From Halieaceae bacterium (lineage in GTDB: Bacteria; Pseudomonadota; Gammaproteobacteria; Pseudomonadales; Halieaceae), in the NCBI GenBank assembly GCA_003523185.1, contig DPGN01000055.1, forward strand, positions 8,705-32,706: a stretch of DNA of 24,002 bases. Reading direction: 5' to 3'. Numbering within the stretch: the first letter of the stretch is position 1; each line of letters begins with the position of its first letter. Under the pieces are notes generated by a model that saw nothing but the letters and a program-made list of their open reading frames with translations, searched no databases and had not been told where the DNA came from. The position numbers and the translations under genes were made by a program. Of the stretch, positions 1 to 6,644 are shown in pieces.

Positions 1-534
1 TCGCATCACAGTTCCCAGTACTACAACCTTGGAACAGCGTTACGCCAGGGCGTCGGCGAGCGCATCCTCAAGTACCCCTTCTGGGTGCCGTTGGCGCTGC
101 TTGGCTACCACCCAGCCATGATCGTCACCATGCTAAGCGTCAGCCTCATTTATCAGTATTGGCTGCATACCGAGGCCTTTTACAAATTCCCTCGATGGAT
201 TGAATTTATCTTCAATACCCCGTCGCATCACCGAGTGCACCACGGTTCTAATGTGCGCTATCTGGACCGAAACCACGGCGCTACGTTCATCATTTGGGAT
301 CGCTTATTTGGCACGTTCTCGGAGGAGATTCCTGAGGAGCCCGTTAAATACGGCCTCACAAAAAATATTGAAACTCACAAAGTACTGAAGGTGGCCTTTG
401 GGGAATACGGATCGATGTGGCGGGACGTGCGACGTGCAGAGCGCTGGCGAGATAAGCTCAACTACCTATTCAAGGCGCCTGGGTGGAGTCATGACGGCCC
501 AGACTTACGATCTGACACATTAAGGCGCGCGTAA
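1..534 (+). CDS. Sterol desaturase / fatty acid hydroxylase family protein, 5'-truncated by window edge
   Basis: The open frame runs in from base 1, so the true start is upstream; 177 C-terminal residues are visible and the internal ATG at 85 is not the start. Histidine clusters of the membrane-bound di-iron desaturase/hydroxylase superfamily are visible: SHHSSQYYN at the first visible residues, LHTEAF further on, and SHHRVHHGSN. A hydrophobic stretch (PFWVPLALLGYHPAMIVTML) between clusters one and two suits a membrane span. These histidines would bind two irons for O2-dependent C-H hydroxylation or desaturation. The substrate cannot be read from sequence; sterol-like, fatty acyl or carotenoid substrates are all possible. 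The 131-aa gene starts 7 nt after the stop, so the two are probably co-transcribed. The family call is firm and the role is open. Confidence 0.85.
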   Translation, partial: SHHSSQYYNLGTALRQGVGERILKYPFWVPLALLGYHPAMIVTMLSVSLIYQYWLHTEAFYKFPRWIEFIFNTPSHHRVHHGSNVRYLDRNHGATFIIWDRLFGTFSEEIPEEPVKYGLTKNIETHKVLKVAFGEYGSMWRDVRRAERWRDKLNYLFKAPGWSHDGPDLRSDTLRRA

Positions 535-541
535 CGTCTTC

Positions 542-937
542 ATGCATGAACGAATTCTGGCGATCTACGATGCTGACCTCTCGGTCATCGGCGAACTGGC
601 TTACGCCGTCGGCAAGCTGACTGGCAAACGGAGCTGCGCTCTCTGCGATATCACACACGGTTTAAACCCGTTCGGCAAACGGCCATGGCGAACCTATTGC
701 GAAGATCGACCCGAGGTGGAGTGGCTTCACCGTAACGAAATCTCTGACGAGATGCTCGCTCAACTCCCTACGCCGCTTCCGTGTGTCATCAAGCAAGATG
801 ACGATGGATACCTTTGCACGCTGCTTGATACATCAGCGTTGATGGCCTGCGAGGGCGAAGTGGAGCGGTTTGATCAGCAGCTCACCCGAGCCCTAAGTGA
901 GTCACAGCCTACGAGCGATGCCGCACTCGCATCATGA
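542..937 (+). CDS. Conserved hypothetical protein with CALCDITHG (CxxC) motif
   Basis: A 131-aa soluble protein with no signal peptide or membrane span. Its N-terminus (ILAIYDADLSVIGELAYAVG) leads into GKRSCALCDITHG with C32, C35 and H39; two more cysteines are at C53 and C81, the latter in the stretch LPTPLPCVIK. I remember the N-terminal pattern, a DAD-x-GEL stretch followed by CALCDITHG, from uncharacterised bacterial proteins, so I treat it as a conserved family of unknown function. The Cys pair plus His could be redox-active or bind metal, which is inference. The ATG at 542 is 7 nt after the desaturase-family stop, suggesting coupling; no strong ribosome binding site is visible. Its 3' end overlaps the convergent P450 gene by 29 nt. 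The gene is real with good confidence but its function is unknown. Confidence 0.75.
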   Translation: MHERILAIYDADLSVIGELAYAVGKLTGKRSCALCDITHGLNPFGKRPWRTYCEDRPEVEWLHRNEISDEMLAQLPTPLPCVIKQDDDGYLCTLLDTSALMACEGEVERFDQQLTRALSESQPTSDAALAS

Positions 938-2285
938 CTTGCTCCGCCGGCCTCGTCGTCAAACGCGCCGCCGGGACAACGGTCTGACCGGGAAGTAGTT
1001 CAAAGTCAAAGCGGCTGATCAGCTGAGACATGATGAGCAAGCTCTCCACTTGAGCAAAGCCAGCACCCACACAAATGTGCGGTCCTTGCCCAAATGGGAT
1101 ATACGCGCCCGTGTTCAGTGTTTTCTCATTCTCGGGTAAGAACCGCTCGGGAATAAAGGCATGAGGTTCATCCCAGTACTTGCTGTGCCGCTGCAGCGTC
1201 CAGGGGGCAATCATGACTAAGGCACCACGCGGCAACTTCTTACCTTCGATTTCGACTTTTTCCAAAGCCACTCTCGGCACAAACGTGATCGGGGGATAAA
1301 GCCGCAAGGCTTCCTTGAAAAATGCACGCGTCAACGGCAGTTTTTTGGTCTCCTCGAACGTGAGTTGCCCATCGTCCATCACGGGATCGATTTCTTCCCG
1401 CAGCCGCGCAAGCCACTCGGGGCGCTCAGCCAGAATGTAAAACACCCATGTCAACGCACTTGCTGTGGTCTCATGGCCGGCAAGGAAGAACACACCCAAC
1501 TGATCAATCAGCTCGTCGCGGGTAAACGGCAAACCTGTGTCTTTGTCTTTCGCTTCAATCACTGCCGATGCAATGTCGTTGTAGTCACCGGCCTCGGCAT
1601 CCAAGTGGGTATCGATGAGCGCGCCAATGTGATGACGAATACGCTCACAGGCAGCGAGGACCTCAGGTGTTTGCTTTGTTTCAGACCATGCGGGTTTTAG
1701 GATCATCCCTAAAATATCGACTTGCGCCACAGACTTCTCAAAGAGCGTAAAATCGTCAAATACCTCCTTGGCGACATCGGATGCTAACGGTGTAGAAAAC
1801 ACCGTCCTGCAGATCACGTCGGCTGTGAGATGGCTCATCGCAAGGTCAAGGGAAAACGGCGTATCGTCAGTAGCTAGCTGATCGATAGCGGCGACATGAT
1901 CATCGGTCGCGGCGCACATGGCGGCGTAAGCCACATTCAGCCGCATCAGGCTGAAAGCGGGATCAATCATTGCCCGCTGCCGACGCCATTTCGGTCCATC
2001 AGTGACAAACATGCTTTCACCAATGAGTGGATCCAGTGCACCGACCATGAGGTCACTCTTGGGAAAGACGCCTTGGGCGTCGCGCATGATCTCCTTCACT
2101 GCTGAGGGCCGGTTGAAGAGCACGGTGCCTCGGCGTGAACGTCCCAGATGGCCCACTTCAAAATGATAGGCCTCGGCAGGTAATAACTCTAATAGGTTGC
2201 CATCCCCCTTCCAAAGGGAGCGGATTAACGCGACAACCGCTGGAAGCGAGTGGGGCTTTGGTGGTATGTAAAGTGTTTCATCCAC
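909..2285 (-). CDS. Cytochrome P450 monooxygenase
   Basis: A 458-aa protein with all P450 landmarks in order: helix-C WRRQR at 100-104, I-helix oxygen-activation AGHETT at 269-274, K-helix E325-x-x-R328 in KEALRLYPP, a PERF motif at 379-382, and the haem-ligand loop FGQGPHICVG with C405 as thiolate ligand. Length is normal for a soluble bacterial P450, with no N-terminal membrane anchor. It would need an external ferredoxin/reductase pair; none is in view. The start is a GTG at 2285, since no in-frame ATG is suitably placed; a weak GGA lies about 9 nt upstream. It is divergent from the membrane protein/crtD pair and convergent with the CALCDITHG gene. Location beside crt genes makes a carotenoid, fatty acid or terpenoid substrate plausible, but that is inference. 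Confidence 0.93.
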   Translation of the reverse strand: MDETLYIPPKPHSLPAVVALIRSLWKGDGNLLELLPAEAYHFEVGHLGRSRRGTVLFNRPSAVKEIMRDAQGVFPKSDLMVGALDPLIGESMFVTDGPKWRRQRAMIDPAFSLMRLNVAYAAMCAATDDHVAAIDQLATDDTPFSLDLAMSHLTADVICRTVFSTPLASDVAKEVFDDFTLFEKSVAQVDILGMILKPAWSETKQTPEVLAACERIRHHIGALIDTHLDAEAGDYNDIASAVIEAKDKDTGLPFTRDELIDQLGVFFLAGHETTASALTWVFYILAERPEWLARLREEIDPVMDDGQLTFEETKKLPLTRAFFKEALRLYPPITFVPRVALEKVEIEGKKLPRGALVMIAPWTLQRHSKYWDEPHAFIPERFLPENEKTLNTGAYIPFGQGPHICVGAGFAQVESLLIMSQLISRFDFELLPGQTVVPAARLTTRPAEQVMMRVRHRS

Positions 2286-2333
2286 GAAAACTATCCAATA
2301 GTATTGACACTACGCACAGTATGGAGGCCGGAT

Positions 2334-3080
2334 ATGACCCTGTCGACCCATGGCATCTTCGAATCGCTGGTGATCATGCACATCATCACCGGCACGGTCG
2401 GACTCATTTCTGTTTGGATTCCCATTGCCGGCAAGAAAGGCGGTGTATTGCATCGACAAGCAGGCAACATCTTTATTACGAGCATGCTCACCACCGGCTT
2501 GGTTGCCACAGGTATATCTATCACGACGTTGGCCGACCCAACAGGCACCCACCCCCACCTGTCCACCCATGAGGTATTTCGGCAGCCCGAGATGATCTCG
2601 GGAATTTTTGGATGGATGATGCTCTATTTGGCAACACTCACGATCAACCTTGCATGGCACGGCTGGCTTTGCATGCGTAACAAACGAGACCATAAAAAGA
2701 ACGGCGCCTGGCACAATCTCCTACTTCAGGTTGTTTTAACAGCGACCTCAGCCAACTGCTTTATTCGCGGCATCGAGCTTAACCAACCCATGATGATGGG
2801 CATTGCCTTTGTTGGCTTCGCCACCGTTGCCACCAATCTCTGGTTTATCTACCGAAAACCCTCATCACCCAAAGCGCGCATTAAGGAACATATCAAATCT
2901 TTGGTCGGCGCCGGCATTTCTGTCTACACCGCCTTTTTCGCCTTTGGTGCGGTGCGCTTGCTCCCCGAAATTGCGCTAACACCGGGTCTCTGGGCGATTC
3001 CGCTCGTCACCGGACTGATTCTCATCATCTACCACCAGCGCGCTGTCATGGCGCCAGTGCGACGAGTACAACCCACCTGA
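2334..3080 (+). CDS. Seven-helix membrane protein, DUF2306-like
   Basis: 248 aa from the ATG at 2334, chosen because GGAGG (2323-2327) sits 6 nt before it; the frame is open further upstream, to an alternative start at 2250 inside the P450 gene. About seven hydrophobic segments can be counted, starting with LVIMHIITGTVGLISVW and ending with IPLVTGLILIIYHQ. The first-helix histidine and the loop motif LHRQAGNIF resemble the HxxxG...HRxxG pattern of DUF2306-type membrane proteins. Histidines and charged loops (RNKRDHKK) fall between helices. Its stop TGA overlaps the crtD start ATG by 1 nt, so the two are translationally coupled and should be co-expressed. A role in carotenoid or membrane redox biology is suggested only by that coupling. 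Function is unknown. Confidence 0.8.
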   Translation: MTLSTHGIFESLVIMHIITGTVGLISVWIPIAGKKGGVLHRQAGNIFITSMLTTGLVATGISITTLADPTGTHPHLSTHEVFRQPEMISGIFGWMMLYLATLTINLAWHGWLCMRNKRDHKKNGAWHNLLLQVVLTATSANCFIRGIELNQPMMMGIAFVGFATVATNLWFIYRKPSSPKARIKEHIKSLVGAGISVYTAFFAFGAVRLLPEIALTPGLWAIPLVTGLILIIYHQRAVMAPVRRVQPT

Positions 3081-4564
3081 TGACGAAGCGAGCCATCATT
3101 GTCGGCGCTGGCGCAGGTGGATTGTCGGCTGCAGTCGAGTTAGCAACCGCAGGCTGGAAAGTCGATGTGTTCGAGACCAATGCCGAGCCTGGCGGCAAGA
3201 TGCACCAACGGCAGGTGGGTGACGTAGGCATCGACGGCGGCCCCACAGTTTTCACCATGCATTGGGTATTTGACGAGTTATTTAAGCGCGCAGGTGCCGT
3301 TTTTGATGAGCGGGTTCGTTTAACCGAGAGTCGCCGACTCGCCCGTCATGCCTGGACAGACGGAAGTCATCTGGACCTCTTTCACGACACAGATCAGTCA
3401 GCCCAGGCAATCGCCGAATTCTCAGACGAACGCAATTCCCAGGGCTACCGCAGGTTTTGTGATGATGGAGCACTTGTTCACGACCTACTCCGCGATAACT
3501 TCATGGCCACATCGCAACCCTCACCAATACAACTCGGCTACCGGTTATTGCGCGATGGCGGCTTGAAGAGTCTAGCGGTAGCGCCGCACCAATCACTCTG
3601 GAGCGCACTCAGTAACTATTTCTCAGATCCACGGCTGAAGCAGCTTTACGGCCGATATGCCACTTATGTGGGCTCGTCACCACTATCGACCCCATCAACT
3701 TTGATGCTTATTGCGCATGTAGAGCGGCAGGGCGTGTGGTGTGTCGACGGCGGTATGCGGGCGCTAGCTCATGCAATTGCTGAACTTGCGATAGAGCATG
3801 GCGCGCAGTTTCACTATCAAAGCCCGGTCCGAAAGATCAACTGCACTAACGGACAAGCGACAGGCATCACACTTGCATCAGGCGAGACGTTGGCCGCTGA
3901 TGCCATTATTTTCAATGGGGACTCGGCAGCATTAAGTGACGGGCTTTTGGGCGATGATGTCGTGAAATCGACACGCACACGAAAGCGACAGGAACGCGGC
4001 CTCTCCGCTATCACCTGGTGCATTAACGCCAACACTTCTGGATTCGAGCTCGATCATCACAATGTGTTCTTCGCTATGGATTACGAGCGCGAGTTCACTA
4101 CGATTTTCAAATCCAGGTCAGTCTGCAATGAACCCACCGTTTATGTTTGTGCCCAGGATCGCGTCAACGGAAAACTTTCGATCGAGGGCAAGGAGAGACT
4201 GTTATTGCTCATAAACGCGCCGGCAGATGGCGATAACGGCGCATGGACCCGCTCTAAACTCGATCAACAGCGCAAGAACGCACTGGATGTCCTCAGTCGC
4301 GGGGGTTTAAAGCTCGCCTTCTCTGAAGAGGACTGTGTCACTACCTGCCCCGATAACTGGCACCAGCGTTTTCCCGGGAGTGGCGGCTCGCTTTACGGTG
4401 CAGCATCACATGGCATGTTTTCTAGCTTCACCCGTCCATCGTCCGCGAGTCGGATTAAGAGGCTTTATCTTGCAGGTGGTAGTGCTCACCCCGGACCCGG
4501 CGTGCCGATGGCGACATTATCTGGCTCGATCGCGGCACATCGTATCCAACGCGACGTGGCCTAG
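3080..4564 (+). CDS. crtD: CrtD, hydroxyneurosporene/methoxyneurosporene 3,4-desaturase
   Basis: A 494-aa FAD-dependent carotenoid desaturase. The N-terminal dinucleotide fold reads IIVGAGAGGLSAAVELATAG with the downstream acidic residue in VFETNAEPGGK, then the family motif GGPTVFTMHWVF. The C-terminus carries the FAD-site motif LYLAGGSAHPGPGVPM. It is a second, distinct paralogue of CrtI in this window. The CrtD-like HAWTDGS segment, and the presence of crtC, crtF and crtI, identify it as the enzyme that introduces the 3,4 double bond into hydroxylated neurosporene/lycopene derivatives on the way to spirilloxanthin. It follows the membrane protein with a 1-nt TGATG overlap. Another CrtI-family desaturase specificity cannot be fully excluded from sequence alone. 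Confidence 0.9.
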   Translation: MTKRAIIVGAGAGGLSAAVELATAGWKVDVFETNAEPGGKMHQRQVGDVGIDGGPTVFTMHWVFDELFKRAGAVFDERVRLTESRRLARHAWTDGSHLDLFHDTDQSAQAIAEFSDERNSQGYRRFCDDGALVHDLLRDNFMATSQPSPIQLGYRLLRDGGLKSLAVAPHQSLWSALSNYFSDPRLKQLYGRYATYVGSSPLSTPSTLMLIAHVERQGVWCVDGGMRALAHAIAELAIEHGAQFHYQSPVRKINCTNGQATGITLASGETLAADAIIFNGDSAALSDGLLGDDVVKSTRTRKRQERGLSAITWCINANTSGFELDHHNVFFAMDYEREFTTIFKSRSVCNEPTVYVCAQDRVNGKLSIEGKERLLLLINAPADGDNGAWTRSKLDQQRKNALDVLSRGGLKLAFSEEDCVTTCPDNWHQRFPGSGGSLYGAASHGMFSSFTRPSSASRIKRLYLAGGSAHPGPGVPMATLSGSIAAHRIQRDVA

Positions 4565-4584
4565 AACGGGGCTTTTAACAGAGC

Positions 4585-5490
4585 TTAGAGGGCCCCAAAA
4601 AATGCCTCGATAGCACCTATCGTCTCCTCCGGGTGCTCCCATTGCGGCATGCCAAGACTCGGCGCTATCCGCTTAAATTGCCATGTAGGATTTGCCTCAA
4701 ATTCCTCAAACAGCTCAAATGAAACATTGGGGTCCTCGTCGAACAACACCAGCACCGGGACGTCGAGCTTAGAATACAGAGACACAGCCGCGTTCGCCGT
4801 AAACAAACCCATTGAAAGGAATTGCAGCGGCATCTCATATGCACCGGGCTGACGCGTCGTCTTGAGGGCGTAAGTCACCAATTCATTGGGTACAAAGCCC
4901 AAGAAGTTCATACCGTAAAAGTAGCGAATACTCCTCTCCAGACGCAGTAGTTTGAATGCACCACGCCCAAAACCAGCAAAATCAAACAGCCGCTTCAAGC
5001 GCCTTTGGGCTTGTGGTGCTGGCGGCTGACGACGAGAGAAACCCGTGGGTGAAATAAACGTCAAACTTCTCACCGCGGCACCGCAATCGACCACAGCCCG
5101 AGCGACGAACTCACACCCCAAGGATAAGGCGATCACATCTGGCGGCTCACTCGGGGTTATCTCATCAATGATAGAGGCAATATTTTTTGCAAACTCCGAA
5201 GCTGTCATTGTGCCCACACGACGCGTTGACCGTCCGAAACCCGGGAGATCTGGTGCGAATACGGGCCTGGATGCCCTGAAGTGCTGGAATAAAGGCTTGA
5301 GCTCTATCGCACTGGGCGCCGCGTTGACGCTATGAACAAACAGCAGTGGACGTCCCTTCGATTCGGTATCGAAGTACCAGTAAACTTCGTAGTCACCGGC
5401 ACCTTTGATCAAGGCTCCGTCACTCTCGATTGCTTTGTCTAATTGCTGCATAAAGGCCGTCTCAATACCATCACACTCTATACGCGGCAT
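4585..5490 (-). CDS. Alpha/beta hydrolase
   Basis: A 301-aa single-domain alpha/beta hydrolase. Visible features are the strand plus oxyanion region PLLFVHSVNAAPS, the loop APDLPGFGRS typical of the HGG-less branch, a nucleophile elbow ALSLG with S123 (first Gly of GxSxG replaced by Ala), an acid-region LVLFDEDP, and the terminal catalytic His in QWEHPEE (H286). There is no signal peptide, so it is cytoplasmic. It is divergent from bchI across a 137-nt gap holding a perfect PpsR-type operator, so it may share photosynthetic regulation. It ends 20 nt from the convergent crtD stop. It differs from bchO further down. An esterase or lyase acting on carotenoid, pigment or lipid intermediates is conceivable; the substrate is unknown. 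Confidence 0.85.
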   Translation of the reverse strand: MPRIECDGIETAFMQQLDKAIESDGALIKGAGDYEVYWYFDTESKGRPLLFVHSVNAAPSAIELKPLFQHFRASRPVFAPDLPGFGRSTRRVGTMTASEFAKNIASIIDEITPSEPPDVIALSLGCEFVARAVVDCGAAVRSLTFISPTGFSRRQPPAPQAQRRLKRLFDFAGFGRGAFKLLRLERSIRYFYGMNFLGFVPNELVTYALKTTRQPGAYEMPLQFLSMGLFTANAAVSLYSKLDVPVLVLFDEDPNVSFELFEEFEANPTWQFKRIAPSLGMPQWEHPEETIGAIEAFFGAL

Positions 5491-5530
5491 ATCCGCTGCA
5501 GACCAATTACCTCAAAAAAATAAATAAAAT

Positions 5531-5557
5531 TTGACAAGTTATATGTTTAAATAAAAT
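5531..5557 (+). promoter_or_regulatory. Putative bchI promoter (-35/-10)
   Basis: A consensus TTGACA at 5531-5536 is followed 15 nt later by TAAAAT at 5552-5557. The same arrangement (TAGACA, 15 nt, TAAAAT) precedes crtE. The -10 lies inside the PpsR-type palindrome 5544-5561, so repressor binding would block polymerase. The 15-nt spacer is short for a sigma-70 promoter, so exact box assignment is tentative. Confidence 0.55.
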
Positions 5558-5561
5558 GACA
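5544..5561. promoter_or_regulatory. PpsR/CrtJ-type operator upstream of bchI
   Basis: Perfect TGT-N12-ACA palindrome, TGTTTAAATAAAATGACA, the consensus bound by the aerobic/redox repressor PpsR (CrtJ). The half-site TTGACA at 5531-5536 ends 7 nt before it, the same gap as between the two full operators at crtE, so a degenerate second site (AAT-N12-ACA, 5519-5536) may allow cooperative binding. It sits between bchI and the divergent hydrolase gene and could serve both. Confidence 0.8.
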
Positions 5562-5592
5562 CTAATCCGATTCGGAAAACCCGCGTCGGCGA

Positions 5593-5615
5593 GCTCAAAT
5601 CAATTGAGCCTTTTT
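5593..5615 (+). promoter_or_regulatory. Terminator-like hairpin in the bchI leader
   Basis: GCTCAA (5593-5598) and TTGAGC (5604-5609) form a perfect 6-bp stem with a 5-nt loop, followed by C and five T residues, then directly by the bchI ribosome binding site GGGGGAG (5616-5622). The layout resembles a weak intrinsic terminator or attenuator. The stem is short and only half G+C, so it may be fortuitous. Confidence 0.35.
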
Positions 5616-5627
5616 GGGGGAGTAATC

Positions 5628-6644
5628 ATGACCGTAGCGTATCCCTTTACAGCGATCGTTGGGCAAGATGATATGAAGCTTGCCTTATCGATAGCGGCCG
5701 TAGACCCGAGCATTGGTGGTGTTTTGGTCTTTGGCGAGCGGGGCACGGGCAAGTCGACAACTATTCGTGCGCTGGCTCAACTGCTTCCCAAAATCGACGC
5801 AGTTAAAGACTGTCCTTACAACTGCAATCCCGAGGCCTCCAAACAGGGCTTATGTAGCCGATGCCAGTCGGCGGATGCGCTCAAGACACGGAAAATCGCC
5901 ATTCCCGTTGTAGACCTCCCCCTGGGTGCCACCGAAGATCGGGTACTTGGGGCGCTGGACATTGAAAAGGCCATTCACAACGGTGAGAAGGCATTTCAAC
6001 CCGGCCTGTTAGCGGCAGCCAATCGCGGATTCTTGTATATCGATGAGGTTAATCTGCTCGAGGATCACATCGTCGATGCCCTTCTTGACGTTGCGGCAAG
6101 CGGCGTAAACGTGGTGGAGCGAGAGGGGTTGAGCGTTCGGCACCCTGCACGCTTCGTCCTAGTGGGAAGTGGTAATCCAGAAGAAGGCGAGCTACGCCCC
6201 CAACTGCTGGATCGCTTTGGTCTATCGCTCGATGTCCGAACACCCAGGGATATTCCGACTCGTGTCGAGATCATAAAGTTACGCGACGCCTTCGATCATG
6301 ACCCTGAAGGTTTTAGCAAGCGATTCGCCCGAAAAGAGGGCGCACTTCGTCGTAAGATTGATGCCGCAAGAGAGGTCGTCGAATCTGTCGATGTACCCTC
6401 CAACGTGCTCGAAAAAGCCGCCGAGCTGTGCCTCCAGCTGGGCACTGACGGCCTACGCGGTGAGCTCACGCTTATACGAAGCGCGCGAGCCCTCGCTGCA
6501 CTCGAAAGAAAGGATGCAGCTACGTTGCAACACCTGAAATACGTCGCTCTATTCGTATTGAGACACCGTCTGCGACGCGACCCAATGGATGAATCCAGTG
6601 CCGATGCCCGCGTCGAACGCGCTATCGAAGCCGCTCTCGCCTGA
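5628..6644 (+). CDS. bchI: BchI, magnesium chelatase ATPase subunit I
   Basis: 338 aa from the ATG at 5628, picked because GGGGGAG (5616-5622) precedes it; the frame is open back to an ATG at 5556, but that lies inside the operator. BchI is the AAA+ ATPase that, with BchD, drives BchH to insert Mg2+ into protoporphyrin IX, the first committed bacteriochlorophyll step. Walker A is GERGTGKS at 36-43 and Walker B LYIDE at 136-140. A cysteine cluster C62, C66, C76, C79 lies in the insertion after Walker A, as in many BchI/ChlI proteins. GSGNPEEGELRPQLLDRFG carries the sensor-1/Arg-finger region. bchD begins 56 nt before the stop, indicating tight coupling. bchH is not in the window. Confidence 0.97.
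   Translation: MTVAYPFTAIVGQDDMKLALSIAAVDPSIGGVLVFGERGTGKSTTIRALAQLLPKIDAVKDCPYNCNPEASKQGLCSRCQSADALKTRKIAIPVVDLPLGATEDRVLGALDIEKAIHNGEKAFQPGLLAAANRGFLYIDEVNLLEDHIVDALLDVAASGVNVVEREGLSVRHPARFVLVGSGNPEEGELRPQLLDRFGLSLDVRTPRDIPTRVEIIKLRDAFDHDPEGFSKRFARKEGALRRKIDAAREVVESVDVPSNVLEKAAELCLQLGTDGLRGELTLIRSARALAALERKDAATLQHLKYVALFVLRHRLRRDPMDESSADARVERAIEAALA

Noticed and set aside
2270..2334. PpsR-type operator between the P450 and membrane protein genes
   Set aside because: Only a half-site (TATCCAATAGTATTGACA, TAT-N12-ACA at 2292-2309) is present; not a palindrome, so not called.
4568..4596. GGGGC...GCCCC pairing between crtD and the convergent hydrolase as a bidirectional terminator
   Set aside because: Stem of only 5 bp with a loop of about 19 nt and no T-run on the crtD side; too weak to call.
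5556..5627. N-terminal extension of BchI starting at ATG 5556
   Set aside because: This ATG lies inside the PpsR-type palindrome and the -10 box; the strong GGGGGAG and family-typical start are at 5628.
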